Shown: positions 1 to 5,339 of the stretch, piece by piece
Layout: each line of letters starts with the position of its first letter
Position numbering within the stretch: position 1 is the first letter of the stretch
Assembly (NCBI GenBank): GCA_002292025.1
Contig: DBBC01000006.1
Coordinates: 1-6,633, forward strand
Reading direction: 5' to 3'
DNA length: 6,633 bases
Origin: Firmicutes bacterium UBA994
Lineage (GTDB): Bacteria > Bacillota > UBA994
The notes under the pieces: model-generated
What the model was told of the DNA's origin: nothing
Database searches by the model: none
The model's input: only the letters and a program-made list of their open reading frames with translations
Made by a program: the position numbers and the translations under genes

Positions 1-11
1 TTATTGAGTAG
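1..11 (+). CDS. tuf: 3' end of an upstream gene, probably elongation factor Tu (tuf), partial
   Basis: The first bases read in frame as a partial codon, then ATT GAG TAG, giving a C-terminus of ...Ile-Glu-stop (the partial codon ending in TT also fits Ile). Many Firmicute EF-Tu proteins end in a similar Ile-Ile-Glu tail, and tuf is the usual gene directly upstream of rpsJ in this cluster. EF-Tu delivers aminoacyl-tRNA to the ribosome. Only three codons and a stop are visible, so the identity rests on gene order and a very short match. A 41-nt gap containing the rpsJ ribosome binding site follows, with no terminator or promoter that I can recognise. Confidence 0.45.
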
Positions 12-52
12 CGCCGGGCACACTCACACGTCACAGCAAGGAGGGAAAAGAA

Positions 53-361
53 GTGGCACAACAGAAGATACGCATTCGGCTTAAGGCTTTTGATCACACC
101 ATCTTAGATCAGTCCTCCGAAAAGATCGTCGAAACCGCGCGCCGCACAGGCGCTACCGTATCTGGTCCCATACCGCTGCCGACAGAGCGTAATCTCTTTA
201 CCATACTCCGTGCGCCGCACGTGGAAAAAGATATTCGCGAGCAGTTTGAGATGCGTACACACAAACGGTTGATTGACATTCTTGAGCCTACTCCCAAGAC
301 AGTCGACGCACTTATGCGCCTAGATCTACCTGCGGGTGTAGATATTGAGATAAAACTCTAA
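53..361 (+). CDS. rpsJ: 30S ribosomal protein S10
   Basis: S10 is a protein of the 30S head; in other bacteria it also works with NusB in transcription antitermination. The 102-residue product has the usual family length. It shows the typical N-terminus (KIRIRLKAFDH), the extended loop region at about residues 38-65 (GPIPLPT...) and the conserved ending RLDLPAGVDIEIKL. The start is GTG at 53, preceded by AAGGAGGG at 38-45 with good spacing; no better in-frame start exists. It is the first gene of the S10 operon and lies 41 nt after a probable tuf stop. A 92-nt gap separates it from rplC, longer than most gaps here. The stop is TAA. Confidence 0.97.
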   Translation: MAQQKIRIRLKAFDHTILDQSSEKIVETARRTGATVSGPIPLPTERNLFTILRAPHVEKDIREQFEMRTHKRLIDILEPTPKTVDALMRLDLPAGVDIEIKL

Positions 362-371
362 CGCGATAAGA

Positions 372-394
372 CATCAGCCTGCTGAAAGCTGATG
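372..394 (+). other. Small stem-loop in the rpsJ-rplC intergenic region
   Basis: CATCAGC at 372-378 and GCTGATG at 388-394 are perfect inverted copies, giving a 7-bp stem with a 9-nt loop. No T-run follows, so it does not look like an intrinsic terminator. An alternative weak pairing CCTC (395-398) with GAGG (408-411) lies just downstream. It could protect an mRNA end or affect rplC translation, but nothing in the sequence settles this. The rest of the 92-nt gap holds only the rplC ribosome binding site. Confidence 0.4.
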
Positions 395-440
395 CCTCGC
401 GCTGTGAGAGGTACACGTTCCTTGCGGGGAACCAATGTAT

Positions 441-447
441 GGAGGTG
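441..447 (+). promoter_or_regulatory. rplC ribosome binding site that decides the start
   Basis: GGAGGTG lies 8 nt (counted from GGAGG) before GTG 454. The in-frame ATG at 439 overlaps this Shine-Dalgarno and has no good site of its own. The true start is therefore GTG 454. Confidence 0.8.
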
Positions 448-453
448 CACACA

Positions 454-1080
454 GTGCATAAAGCAATTCTTGGCAAAAAAATTGGCATGACCCAAGTCTT
501 CGTCGACAAAGGGGTCGTGGTGCCGGTAACCGTTATTCAGGCGGGTCCTTGCACCATTACACAGATCAAGACTCAAGACACGGACGGCTACACAGCCATT
601 CAGGTGGCTTTCGAGCCCATACGTGAGTCTAGGGTCAACAAACCCGTGAAAGGTCATTTTAAGCGGGGCAACGTTAAGCCGCATCGTTTTCTACGCGAGT
701 TTCGTCTCGCTAACGTCACCGAGTACAAGGTGGGACAAGCCATCACCGCCATAACGTTCAACGAAGGTGAGTATGTCGATGTGACGGGAACTTCTAAGGG
801 TAAAGGTTTCACCGGCGGGGTGCAGCGATGGGGTTTCGGGCGCGGGCCTATGACTCACGGGTCTAAGTATCATCGTGGACCAGGCAGTTTAAACTCCCGT
901 GCTTCTGCGCGTACTTTCCCAGGTCGCAAGATGCCGGGTCAGCACGGCCGCTTGCGCCGCACCGTGCAAAACCTCAGAATCGTACGCATTGACGCGGAGC
1001 GGAATCTGATTTTGGTCAAAGGCGCGATTCCAGGTCCCAAAGGCGCCCTCGTGACCATTAAGGACAGTGTCAAAGCCTAG
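454..1080 (+). CDS. rplC: 50S ribosomal protein L3
   Basis: L3 is an early-assembly 23S rRNA binding protein whose central extension reaches toward the peptidyl transferase centre. From GTG 454 the product is 208 residues and begins MHKAILGKKIGMTQVF, matching the usual L3 N-terminus. Starting at ATG 439 would add five residues (MEVHT) encoded by the Shine-Dalgarno itself. Visible hallmarks are GTSKGKGFTGG at about 112-122, GPMTHGSKYHRGPGS at 131-145, and FPGRKMPGQHG at 155-165 with Gln163. By alignment from memory, Gln163 is where E. coli L3 carries the PrmB-methylated Gln150. The C-terminal stretch DAERNLILVKGAIPGPKG is typical. The stop is TAG, with rplD starting 34 nt later. Confidence 0.96.
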   Translation: MHKAILGKKIGMTQVFVDKGVVVPVTVIQAGPCTITQIKTQDTDGYTAIQVAFEPIRESRVNKPVKGHFKRGNVKPHRFLREFRLANVTEYKVGQAITAITFNEGEYVDVTGTSKGKGFTGGVQRWGFGRGPMTHGSKYHRGPGSLNSRASARTFPGRKMPGQHGRLRRTVQNLRIVRIDAERNLILVKGAIPGPKGALVTIKDSVKA

Positions 1081-1114
1081 CTAAGCCTTGGCTTTTGAAA
1101 GGAGGATTAACGCT

Positions 1115-1738
1115 ATGCCTACGGTGAAAGTCCACAATATAAAGGGCCAAGAGGTGGGACAAATGGAACTTTCCGACGCCGTCTTTGGCGTGGAAGTAAA
1201 TAGCCACGTGCTCCACCTTGCCGTAACTAAACAGTTAGCTGCACAGCGGCGGGGAACGCATGACACAAAAGGCCGCTCAGAAGTGCGCGGCGGCGGGCGC
1301 AAACCGTGGAAGCAAAAAGGGACGGGGCGTGCGCGAGCAGGTAGCCGTCGCTCTCCCATCTGGGTGGGCGGAGGAGTCGCCTTTGGCCCCACCCCCCGCA
1401 AATATACTTTTGCGCTGCCGCGTCAGGTGCGTCGTTTGGCTTTGCGGAGCGCACTCACCGCCAAGCTGCAGGCGGGAGACTTAGTAGTGCTCGATCAGCT
1501 TAGCTTTGCCGAACCTAAGACCAAGTTAATGGTAGAGGCCTTCTCTTGCCTTAATGTCAGTGGAAAAGCGCTGGTAGTTCTGCCTGAGTTTAATGAAATC
1601 GTCGCTAAGTCAGGGCGCAACATTCCCGGCGTGTTGGTACAAGCGGCGACAGGCGTCAACGTATACGACGTGCTTAACGGCGGTAAGCTGGTTATGACTC
1701 GGGCCGCGGTAGAAAAGATACAGGAGGTGCTCGTGTAA
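1115..1738 (+). CDS. rplD: 50S ribosomal protein L4
   Basis: L4 binds 23S rRNA early in assembly, and its long loop lines the peptide exit tunnel. In E. coli it also represses its own S10 operon. The start is ATG 1115, giving 207 residues (MPTVKVHNIKGQEVG), with AAAGGAGG at 1098-1105 nine nt upstream. The frame stays open back to a TTG at 1088, but those nine extra codons run through the ribosome binding site. The tunnel loop is clear at about residues 45-95: RRGTHDTKGRSEVRGGGRKP, KQKGTGRARAGSRRSP and GGGVAFGPTPRKY. The conserved RRLALRSAL segment follows. Its stop shares one base with the rplW start (TAATG), suggesting coupled translation. Confidence 0.97.
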   Translation: MPTVKVHNIKGQEVGQMELSDAVFGVEVNSHVLHLAVTKQLAAQRRGTHDTKGRSEVRGGGRKPWKQKGTGRARAGSRRSPIWVGGGVAFGPTPRKYTFALPRQVRRLALRSALTAKLQAGDLVVLDQLSFAEPKTKLMVEAFSCLNVSGKALVVLPEFNEIVAKSGRNIPGVLVQAATGVNVYDVLNGGKLVMTRAAVEKIQEVLV

Positions 1739-2028
1739 TGCGGGACCCCAGGGACATCATCAAGCGGCCGGTGATTAGTGAGCGCAGTACGGAGTTGCAA
1801 GAGGTACGTAAGTATGTTTTTGCGGTTGATCTACGTGCCAATAAGACCGAAATTCGCCAGGCCGTGGAACACCTCTTTAAAGTAGAGGTAGAGGCAGTCA
1901 ATACCATGCGGGTGGCGGGCAAATTTAAGCGCCACGGTGTCCATAGCGGGTATCGCTCCGATTGGAAAAAGGCGATAGTTACGCTGACACCTAAGTCCAA
2001 GCCCATTCCTATTTTTGATTCGGTCTAG
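1738..2028 (+). CDS. rplW: 50S ribosomal protein L23
   Basis: L23 sits at the exit of the 50S tunnel and is the docking site for trigger factor and the signal recognition particle. The 96-residue product has the family's usual length. It shows the N-terminal DIIKRPVISERST motif, the segment KYVFAVDLRANKTEIRQAVE, and the tip region KVEVEAVNTMRVAGKFKRHG. The start ATG 1738 overlaps the rplD stop by one base, with CAGGAGGTG at 1721-1729 inside the end of rplD. The stop is TAG at 2026-2028. In most relatives rplB follows closely, but here a 247-nt gap with an inverted-repeat element intervenes. Confidence 0.96.
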   Translation: MRDPRDIIKRPVISERSTELQEVRKYVFAVDLRANKTEIRQAVEHLFKVEVEAVNTMRVAGKFKRHGVHSGYRSDWKKAIVTLTPKSKPIPIFDSV

Positions 2029-2063
2029 AGGAAGAGGCAGGCTCAAAGACATTCAACACAGAT

Positions 2064-2093
2064 TATCCACTAAGAACACGAAGTGGCACGAAG
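2064..2093 (+). repeat. Left inverted-repeat arm of the rplW-rplB element
   Basis: This arm begins TATCCAC and carries three heptamers in a row: CACTAAG (2068-2074), CACGAAG (2077-2083) and CACGAAG (2087-2093). They are separated by AA and TGG. Confidence 0.75.
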
Positions 2094-2177
2094 AATGGCA
2101 GAGTTGGTCTTGAAACTGAAATGGAATAGGGCTGGGAAATGACCCACAGAAGGCACGATGACACACGAAAATAGAAC

Positions 2178-2207
2178 CTTAGTGCCCCTTTGTGTCCTTC
2201 GTGGATA
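2178..2207 (-). repeat. Right inverted-repeat arm of the rplW-rplB element
   Basis: Read on the - strand this arm also begins TATCCAC and carries CACGAAG, CACAAAG and CACTAAG, separated by GA and GGG. Differences from the left arm fall mainly at the variable fourth base of the heptamer or in the spacers. The arm lies inside an apparent upstream extension of the rplB frame, which argues against that extension being coding. Confidence 0.75.
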
Positions 2208-2275
2208 GTAAGCACTTGAGTGCGGCATGCCTGACAGTTACATCAACACGTTTCCTGAAAAGGAGGGATACACAA

Positions 2276-3106
2276 ATGGCGATTAAGAAGTTTAAGCCTA
2301 CTTCTCCCGGTCGGCGCTTTATGACCGTGGAGAGTTTTGCGGAAATCACAACCACCACGCCGGAGCGTTCTTTGCTGGCACCTTTGACTAACAAGGCAGG
2401 GCGGAACAATCATGGGCGCATTACGGTCCGTCATCAGGGAGGCGGGCATAAGCGACAATACCGCATCATTGACTTTAAGCGCGACAAAGATGGCATCCCG
2501 GCAACAGTCGCCACTATCGAGTATGACCCTAATCGTACCGCGTATATCGCCCTGCTCCATTATGTGGACGGGGAGAAGCGTTACATCTTAGCGCCGCAAG
2601 GCCTTAAAGTCGGGGCAAAAGTAGTGTCCGGTACGCAAGCGGATATCATCCTAGGCAATGCCTTGCCCCTCAAGAGCATCCCTGTTGGCACGGTCATTCA
2701 CAACGTGGAGCTAAAGCCGGGCAAGGGCGCTCAGATGGTCCGTTCAGCCGGTGCCTCTGCGCAGCTTATGGCGAAAGAAGGTTCCTACGCCTTAGTGAGG
2801 CTGCCTTCCAGCGAAGATCGTCTGGTTCACATTGACTGCAAGGCTACAATAGGGCAAGTTGGCAACCTAGAATACGAGAACATCTCTATCGGCAAGGCCG
2901 GCCGTTCTCGCTGGTTGAGACGTCGCCCAACTGTACGCGGTGTGGTGATGAACCCGGTAGACCATCCTCACGGCGGTGGCGAGGGCCGTGCCCCGATTGG
3001 CCGCAAGAGCCCGGTCACACCTTGGGGAGTACCCACCTTGGGTCACAAGACGCGTCAGAAGAATAAGCACAGCGACAAGTACATCGTCCGTCGCCGTAAG
3101 TCTTAG
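2276..3106 (+). CDS. rplB: 50S ribosomal protein L2
   Basis: L2 is a primary 23S rRNA binding protein needed for subunit association and peptidyl transferase activity. From ATG 2276 the product is 276 residues (MAIKKFKPTSPGRR), the normal family length. AAAAGGAGGG at 2258-2267 gives good spacing. The frame stays open upstream to GTG 2192, but those 28 codons would read through the inverted repeat and the ribosome binding site. Landmarks are the N-terminal RNA-binding region with NNHGRITVRHQGGGHKRQYR, the central IPVGTVIHNVELKPGKG, then ATIGQVGN and SIGKAGRSRW. The signature MNPVDHPHGGGEGR starts at residue 225, with His230 matching the functionally important E. coli His229. The basic tail YIVRRRKS is intact. 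The stop is TAG, 17 nt before rpsS. Confidence 0.97.
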   Translation: MAIKKFKPTSPGRRFMTVESFAEITTTTPERSLLAPLTNKAGRNNHGRITVRHQGGGHKRQYRIIDFKRDKDGIPATVATIEYDPNRTAYIALLHYVDGEKRYILAPQGLKVGAKVVSGTQADIILGNALPLKSIPVGTVIHNVELKPGKGAQMVRSAGASAQLMAKEGSYALVRLPSSEDRLVHIDCKATIGQVGNLEYENISIGKAGRSRWLRRRPTVRGVVMNPVDHPHGGGEGRAPIGRKSPVTPWGVPTLGHKTRQKNKHSDKYIVRRRKS

Positions 3107-3123
3107 AGAAGGGAGGCCGAAAA

Positions 3124-3408
3124 ATGTCTCGTTCCATAAAAAAAGGCCCCTTTGTGCAGGAGAGACTGCTCGCTCGTATTCGGTTGATGAACACTAAGGG
3201 CGAAAAGAAAGTGCTTAAGACGTGGTCTCGCGCATCCACCATTTTCCCCGATATGGTGGGCCATACCATCGCAGTTTACGATGGCCGCAAACACGTGCCG
3301 GTCTACATCAGCGAGGAAATGGTAGGACATAAACTCGGAGAATTTAGCCCCACGCGCACTTTTCGCGGGCACGGCGGCCATACCGAACGCACCACAGCAT
3401 TAAAGTAG
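3124..3408 (+). CDS. rpsS: 30S ribosomal protein S19
   Basis: S19 lies in the 30S head, binds 16S rRNA together with S13, and contributes to the intersubunit bridge region. The 94-residue product shows MSRSIKKGPFV at the start and WSRASTIFPDMVGHTIAVYDGRKHVPVYI... in the middle. The conserved ending is GEFSPTRTFRGHGGHTER. GGAGG at 3112-3116 lies 7 nt before ATG 3124. The stop TAG (3406-3408) overlaps the rplV Shine-Dalgarno, so ribosomes ending here can readily reinitiate on rplV. Confidence 0.97.
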   Translation: MSRSIKKGPFVQERLLARIRLMNTKGEKKVLKTWSRASTIFPDMVGHTIAVYDGRKHVPVYISEEMVGHKLGEFSPTRTFRGHGGHTERTTALK

Positions 3409-3420
3409 GAGGAGATAGAC

Positions 3421-3753
3421 ATGCAAGCGAAAGCGGTTGCGCGCAACGTACGCATCGCACCGCGCAAAGCGCGGGTTGTCATTGACCTCGTCCGCGGCAA
3501 GAGTGTGGGGGAGGCTACCAATATTCTCAAGTTTACGCCCAAGGTGGCGGCCGAAGTGATCCTCAAGGTTATGAAATCGGCGGCAGCCAACGCTGAGCAC
3601 AACTACCGGCTGGACTCTGATAAGTTGTTTGTCTCAGAAGCATACGTGGACGCGGGTCCCACGCTTAAGCGCTGGCATCCACGCGCGCAGGGGCGCATGT
3701 ATCAGATTCTGAAGCGTTCGTGCCACATCACCGTGGTAGTAAAAGAAAGGTAG
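3421..3753 (+). CDS. rplV: 50S ribosomal protein L22
   Basis: L22 contacts all domains of 23S rRNA, and its long beta-hairpin lines the exit tunnel near the macrolide site. The 110-residue product is of normal length. It shows the N-terminal ARNVRIAPRKARVVIDLVRGK, the helix with AAANAEHN at about residues 54-61, and an intact hairpin tip at about 78-98 (DAGPTLKRWHPRAQGR). There is no deletion or insertion of the kind seen in macrolide-resistant mutants. AGGAGGAG at 3407-3414 precedes ATG 3421 and shares bases with the rpsS stop. The TAG stop again runs into the next ribosome binding site (TAGGAGGG at 3751-3758). Confidence 0.97.
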   Translation: MQAKAVARNVRIAPRKARVVIDLVRGKSVGEATNILKFTPKVAAEVILKVMKSAAANAEHNYRLDSDKLFVSEAYVDAGPTLKRWHPRAQGRMYQILKRSCHITVVVKER

Positions 3754-3766
3754 GAGGGAGAGCCGG

Positions 3767-4423
3767 GTGGGACAAAAAGTTCATCCCAAAGGGTTGCGTA
3801 TTGGCATCATCAGGGACTGGGAATCTAAATGGTATGCAGAGAAGAACTACTCCGACCTTCTCCTAGAGGACTTCAAGGTCCGCCGTTACATCAAAGAGAA
3901 GCTCTTTGCTTCAGGCGTAGGCCAAGTCGTGATTCAGCGCACAGGCGCCATCGTGCGGGTGTTTATACACACCGCGAAGCCGGGCATGGTTATTGGCCGC
4001 GGCGGTGCCGGCGTGGAGGAGTTGCGCAAAGCACTCGAAATACTCACCAAGAAACAAGTCTATGTAAACATCATAGAGATTAAGACCCCCGAACTAAACG
4101 CGCAGTTGGTGGCAGAGAATGTAGCCGCTCAGATCGAAAAGCGCATTGCCTATCGCCGTGCCATGCGTCAGGTTATGGGCCGCACTATGCGCCTAGGGGC
4201 CAAGGGCATTAGGGTAGCTATCGGCGGGCGCTTAAACGGCGCCGAAATCGCTCGGCGTGAATGGGCACGTGAGGGGACCATTCCTTTGCACACCCTGAGG
4301 GCAGACATCGATTACGGTGTCGCCACAGCCCATACCGCCTATGGTCAAATTGGTATTAAGATTTGGATTTACAAAGGGGAAATTCTACCCAAGCCGAGTA
4401 AGACGGCGGAGGGAGGAAAGTAA
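3767..4423 (+). CDS. rpsC: 30S ribosomal protein S3
   Basis: S3 forms part of the mRNA entry pore of the 30S subunit. The 218-residue product starts with GTG 3767 (MGQKVHPKGLRIGI), the universal S3 N-terminus, with TAGGAGGG at 3751-3758 upstream. A type II KH domain spans about residues 38-106, with its GXXG loop at 77-80 (GRGG). The C-terminal domain includes YRRAMRQVMGRTMRLGAKGIRV. Arg130, Arg131 and Arg134 correspond to the E. coli residues Arg131, Arg132 and Lys135, implicated in unwinding mRNA structure. The C-terminal tail is short (PSKTAEGGK). The TAA stop is followed after 3 nt by rplP. Confidence 0.97.
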   Translation: MGQKVHPKGLRIGIIRDWESKWYAEKNYSDLLLEDFKVRRYIKEKLFASGVGQVVIQRTGAIVRVFIHTAKPGMVIGRGGAGVEELRKALEILTKKQVYVNIIEIKTPELNAQLVAENVAAQIEKRIAYRRAMRQVMGRTMRLGAKGIRVAIGGRLNGAEIARREWAREGTIPLHTLRADIDYGVATAHTAYGQIGIKIWIYKGEILPKPSKTAEGGK

Positions 4424-4426
4424 GCC

Positions 4427-4861
4427 ATGTTGATGCCCAGCAGGGTAAAATACCGCAAAATGCACAGAGGGAAAATGAGAGGGCGCACCAAGGGTGGCGG
4501 CTTTATCGCGCATGGAGAGTACGGGCTGGAAGCAATGGAAGCCGCTTGGATCACCAGCCGCCAAATTGAAGCGGCGCGCGTGGCTATGACTAGGTACATC
4601 AAGCGCGGCGGCCAAGTCTGGATTCGCATCTTCCCCCACAAGTCTGTCACCCAAAAACCAGCCGAGACCCGTATGGGTGCGGGAAAAGGGTCGCCGGAAT
4701 ACTGGGTTGCCGTCGTGAAGCCAGGACGGATTATGTTTGAAATCGCGGGTGTAGACGAGGTGACGGCGCGCGAAGCGCTGCGCTTGGCAGGGCACAAACT
4801 CCCTATCAGAACAAAGTTTGTGACACGTGCGAAGGTGGATGGTGATGCCAGTGAAGGTTAA
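4427..4861 (+). CDS. rplP: 50S ribosomal protein L16
   Basis: L16 organises the A-site region of the 50S subunit near helices 38 and 89 of 23S rRNA and is a late assembly protein. The product is 144 residues, the same length I recall for the Bacillus protein, and begins MLMPSRVKYRKMHRGKMRGR. ATG 4427 is preferred over the in-frame ATG 4433 because GGAGG at 4412-4416 is 10 nt away rather than 16, and because the family normally begins ML(L/M)P. Conserved parts are ASWIT-like AAWITSRQIEAARVAMTR, then RGGQVWIRIFP, RMGAGKGSPEYWVAVVKPG and REALRLAGHKLPIRTKFV. Its last 17 bases overlap rpmC in another frame. Confidence 0.97.
   Translation: MLMPSRVKYRKMHRGKMRGRTKGGGFIAHGEYGLEAMEAAWITSRQIEAARVAMTRYIKRGGQVWIRIFPHKSVTQKPAETRMGAGKGSPEYWVAVVKPGRIMFEIAGVDEVTAREALRLAGHKLPIRTKFVTRAKVDGDASEG
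4832..4838 (+). promoter_or_regulatory. rpmC ribosome binding site inside rplP
   Basis: AAGGTGG, one base off the consensus, lies inside the 3' end of rplP. It is 6 nt before ATG 4845 and 12 nt before GTG 4851, which favours ATG 4845 as the L29 start. Confidence 0.5.
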
Positions 4862-5048
4862 AGACATGCGTGATATGAACGATGTCGAACTAGCGCAGAA
4901 AATAGAGGACCTTAAAAAGGAGTTATTTACTCTTCGTTTCCGTCTCGCGACCGGCCAACTTGAAAACCCCATGCGGATTAAAGAAGTTCGTAAGACTATC
5001 GCTCGGGTTAAGACCATCTTGCACGAACGCGAACGAAACATCGGCTAG
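4845..5048 (+). CDS. rpmC: 50S ribosomal protein L29
   Basis: L29 is a small two-helix protein beside L23 at the tunnel exit. From ATG 4845 the product is 67 residues (MPVKVKDMRDMNDVELAQKI). The highly typical core LFTLRFRLATGQLENPMRIKEVRKTIARVKT covers the turn and second helix. The start is uncertain: the frame is open back to GTG 4827, with further possible starts at ATG 4839 and GTG 4851. GTG 4851 would give MKVKDMRD, closest to common L29 N-termini, but its spacing to AAGGTGG is long. The gene overlaps the end of rplP by 17 nt, implying coupled translation. The stop is TAG. Confidence 0.93.
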   Translation: MPVKVKDMRDMNDVELAQKIEDLKKELFTLRFRLATGQLENPMRIKEVRKTIARVKTILHERERNIG

Positions 5049-5069
5049 GGTCAGAAAGGAGGGCTCACC

Positions 5070-5327
5070 GTGGAAGAGAGAAACCTGCGCAAGGTACGGC
5101 AAGGCGTAGTCGTCAGTGACAAGATGGAGAAAACCGTGGTTGTGTCAATCGAGACGAGGGTGGCACATCCACTGTACGGTCGTATCGTCAAGCAAACCAA
5201 GAAGTTCAAGGCGCATAATGAGAATGACGAGGCACGCTTAGGCGATATCGTACGCATTATGGAGACCCGCCCGCTCAGCAAAGACAAGTGCTGGCGCGTG
5301 GTGGAGGTTGTAAAGAAGGCAGAATAG
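5070..5327 (+). CDS. rpsQ: 30S ribosomal protein S17
   Basis: S17 is an OB-fold primary binding protein of the 5' domain of 16S rRNA. The 85-residue product shows MEERNLRKVRQGVVVSDKMEKTVVV at its start, HPLYGRIVKQTKKFKAHNE in the middle, and GDIVRIMETRPLSKDKCWRVVEVV at the end, all typical. GTG 5070 is preceded by AAAGGAGGG at 5055-5063 with 7-nt spacing from GGAGG. The TAG stop forms the beginning of the rplN ribosome binding site (TAGGAGGT at 5325-5332). Confidence 0.97.
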   Translation: MEERNLRKVRQGVVVSDKMEKTVVVSIETRVAHPLYGRIVKQTKKFKAHNENDEARLGDIVRIMETRPLSKDKCWRVVEVVKKAE

Positions 5328-5339
5328 GAGGTCACCGCC

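Larger units (their letters stand above)
2064..2207. repeat. MITE-like intergenic element with 30-bp imperfect terminal inverted repeats
   Basis: The 30-bp arms at 2064-2093 and 2178-2207 match as inverted copies at 25 of 30 positions, plus one G-U pair if folded as RNA. They enclose an 84-nt interior. Each arm contains three tandem heptamers of the form CACNAAG. On the + strand they begin at 2068, 2077 and 2087; on the - strand they read inward from 2203, 2194 and 2184. Two degenerate units (CACGATG at 2154, CACGAAA at 2164) lie inside. The interior has no convincing ORF, although a small hairpin TGGG/CCCA (2133-2136, 2143-2146) could cap the fold. The element begins and ends with TA. It sits in the transcribed strand between rplW and rplB, so it would fold as a long hairpin in the operon mRNA. 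Similar CACGAAG-rich intergenic repeats occur in other bacterial genomes as far as I recall; that is not verified here. The flanks (2029-2063, 2208-2275) hold nothing I recognise beyond the rplB ribosome binding site. Confidence 0.75.

Noticed and set aside
1072..1095. Short inverted repeat AAAGCC/GGCTTT around the rplC stop, resembling a terminator
   Set aside because: The stem is only 6 bp with a poor T-run (four T), and rplD and the rest of the operon follow immediately. It is probably chance.
1260..1484. Open frame on the + strand inside rplD in another frame
   Set aside because: It lies wholly within the well-supported rplD frame, and its Arg/Ala-rich composition is that of a frame-shifted GC-rich gene.
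2064..2207. CRISPR-like or tandem repeat array reading of the CACGAAG units
   Set aside because: The units are only 7 bp with 2-3 bp spacers and occur in inverted arms. There are no unique spacers of CRISPR size and no cas genes.
2216..2243. Possible internal promoter (TTGAGT, 16 nt, TTACAT) upstream of rplB
   Set aside because: The -35 matches 4 of 6 and the -10 only 3 of 6 with a weak core; this is expected by chance in a gap of this size.
2192..2275. 28-codon N-terminal extension of L2 from GTG 2192
   Set aside because: It reads through the right inverted-repeat arm and the rplB ribosome binding site; without it L2 has exactly the normal length and N-terminus.
4385..5041. Long open frame on the - strand (218 codons) opposite rplP and rpmC
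   Set aside because: It is antisense to two clear ribosomal protein genes, has no family likeness I can see and no ribosome binding site. It is a by-product of codon bias on the + strand.
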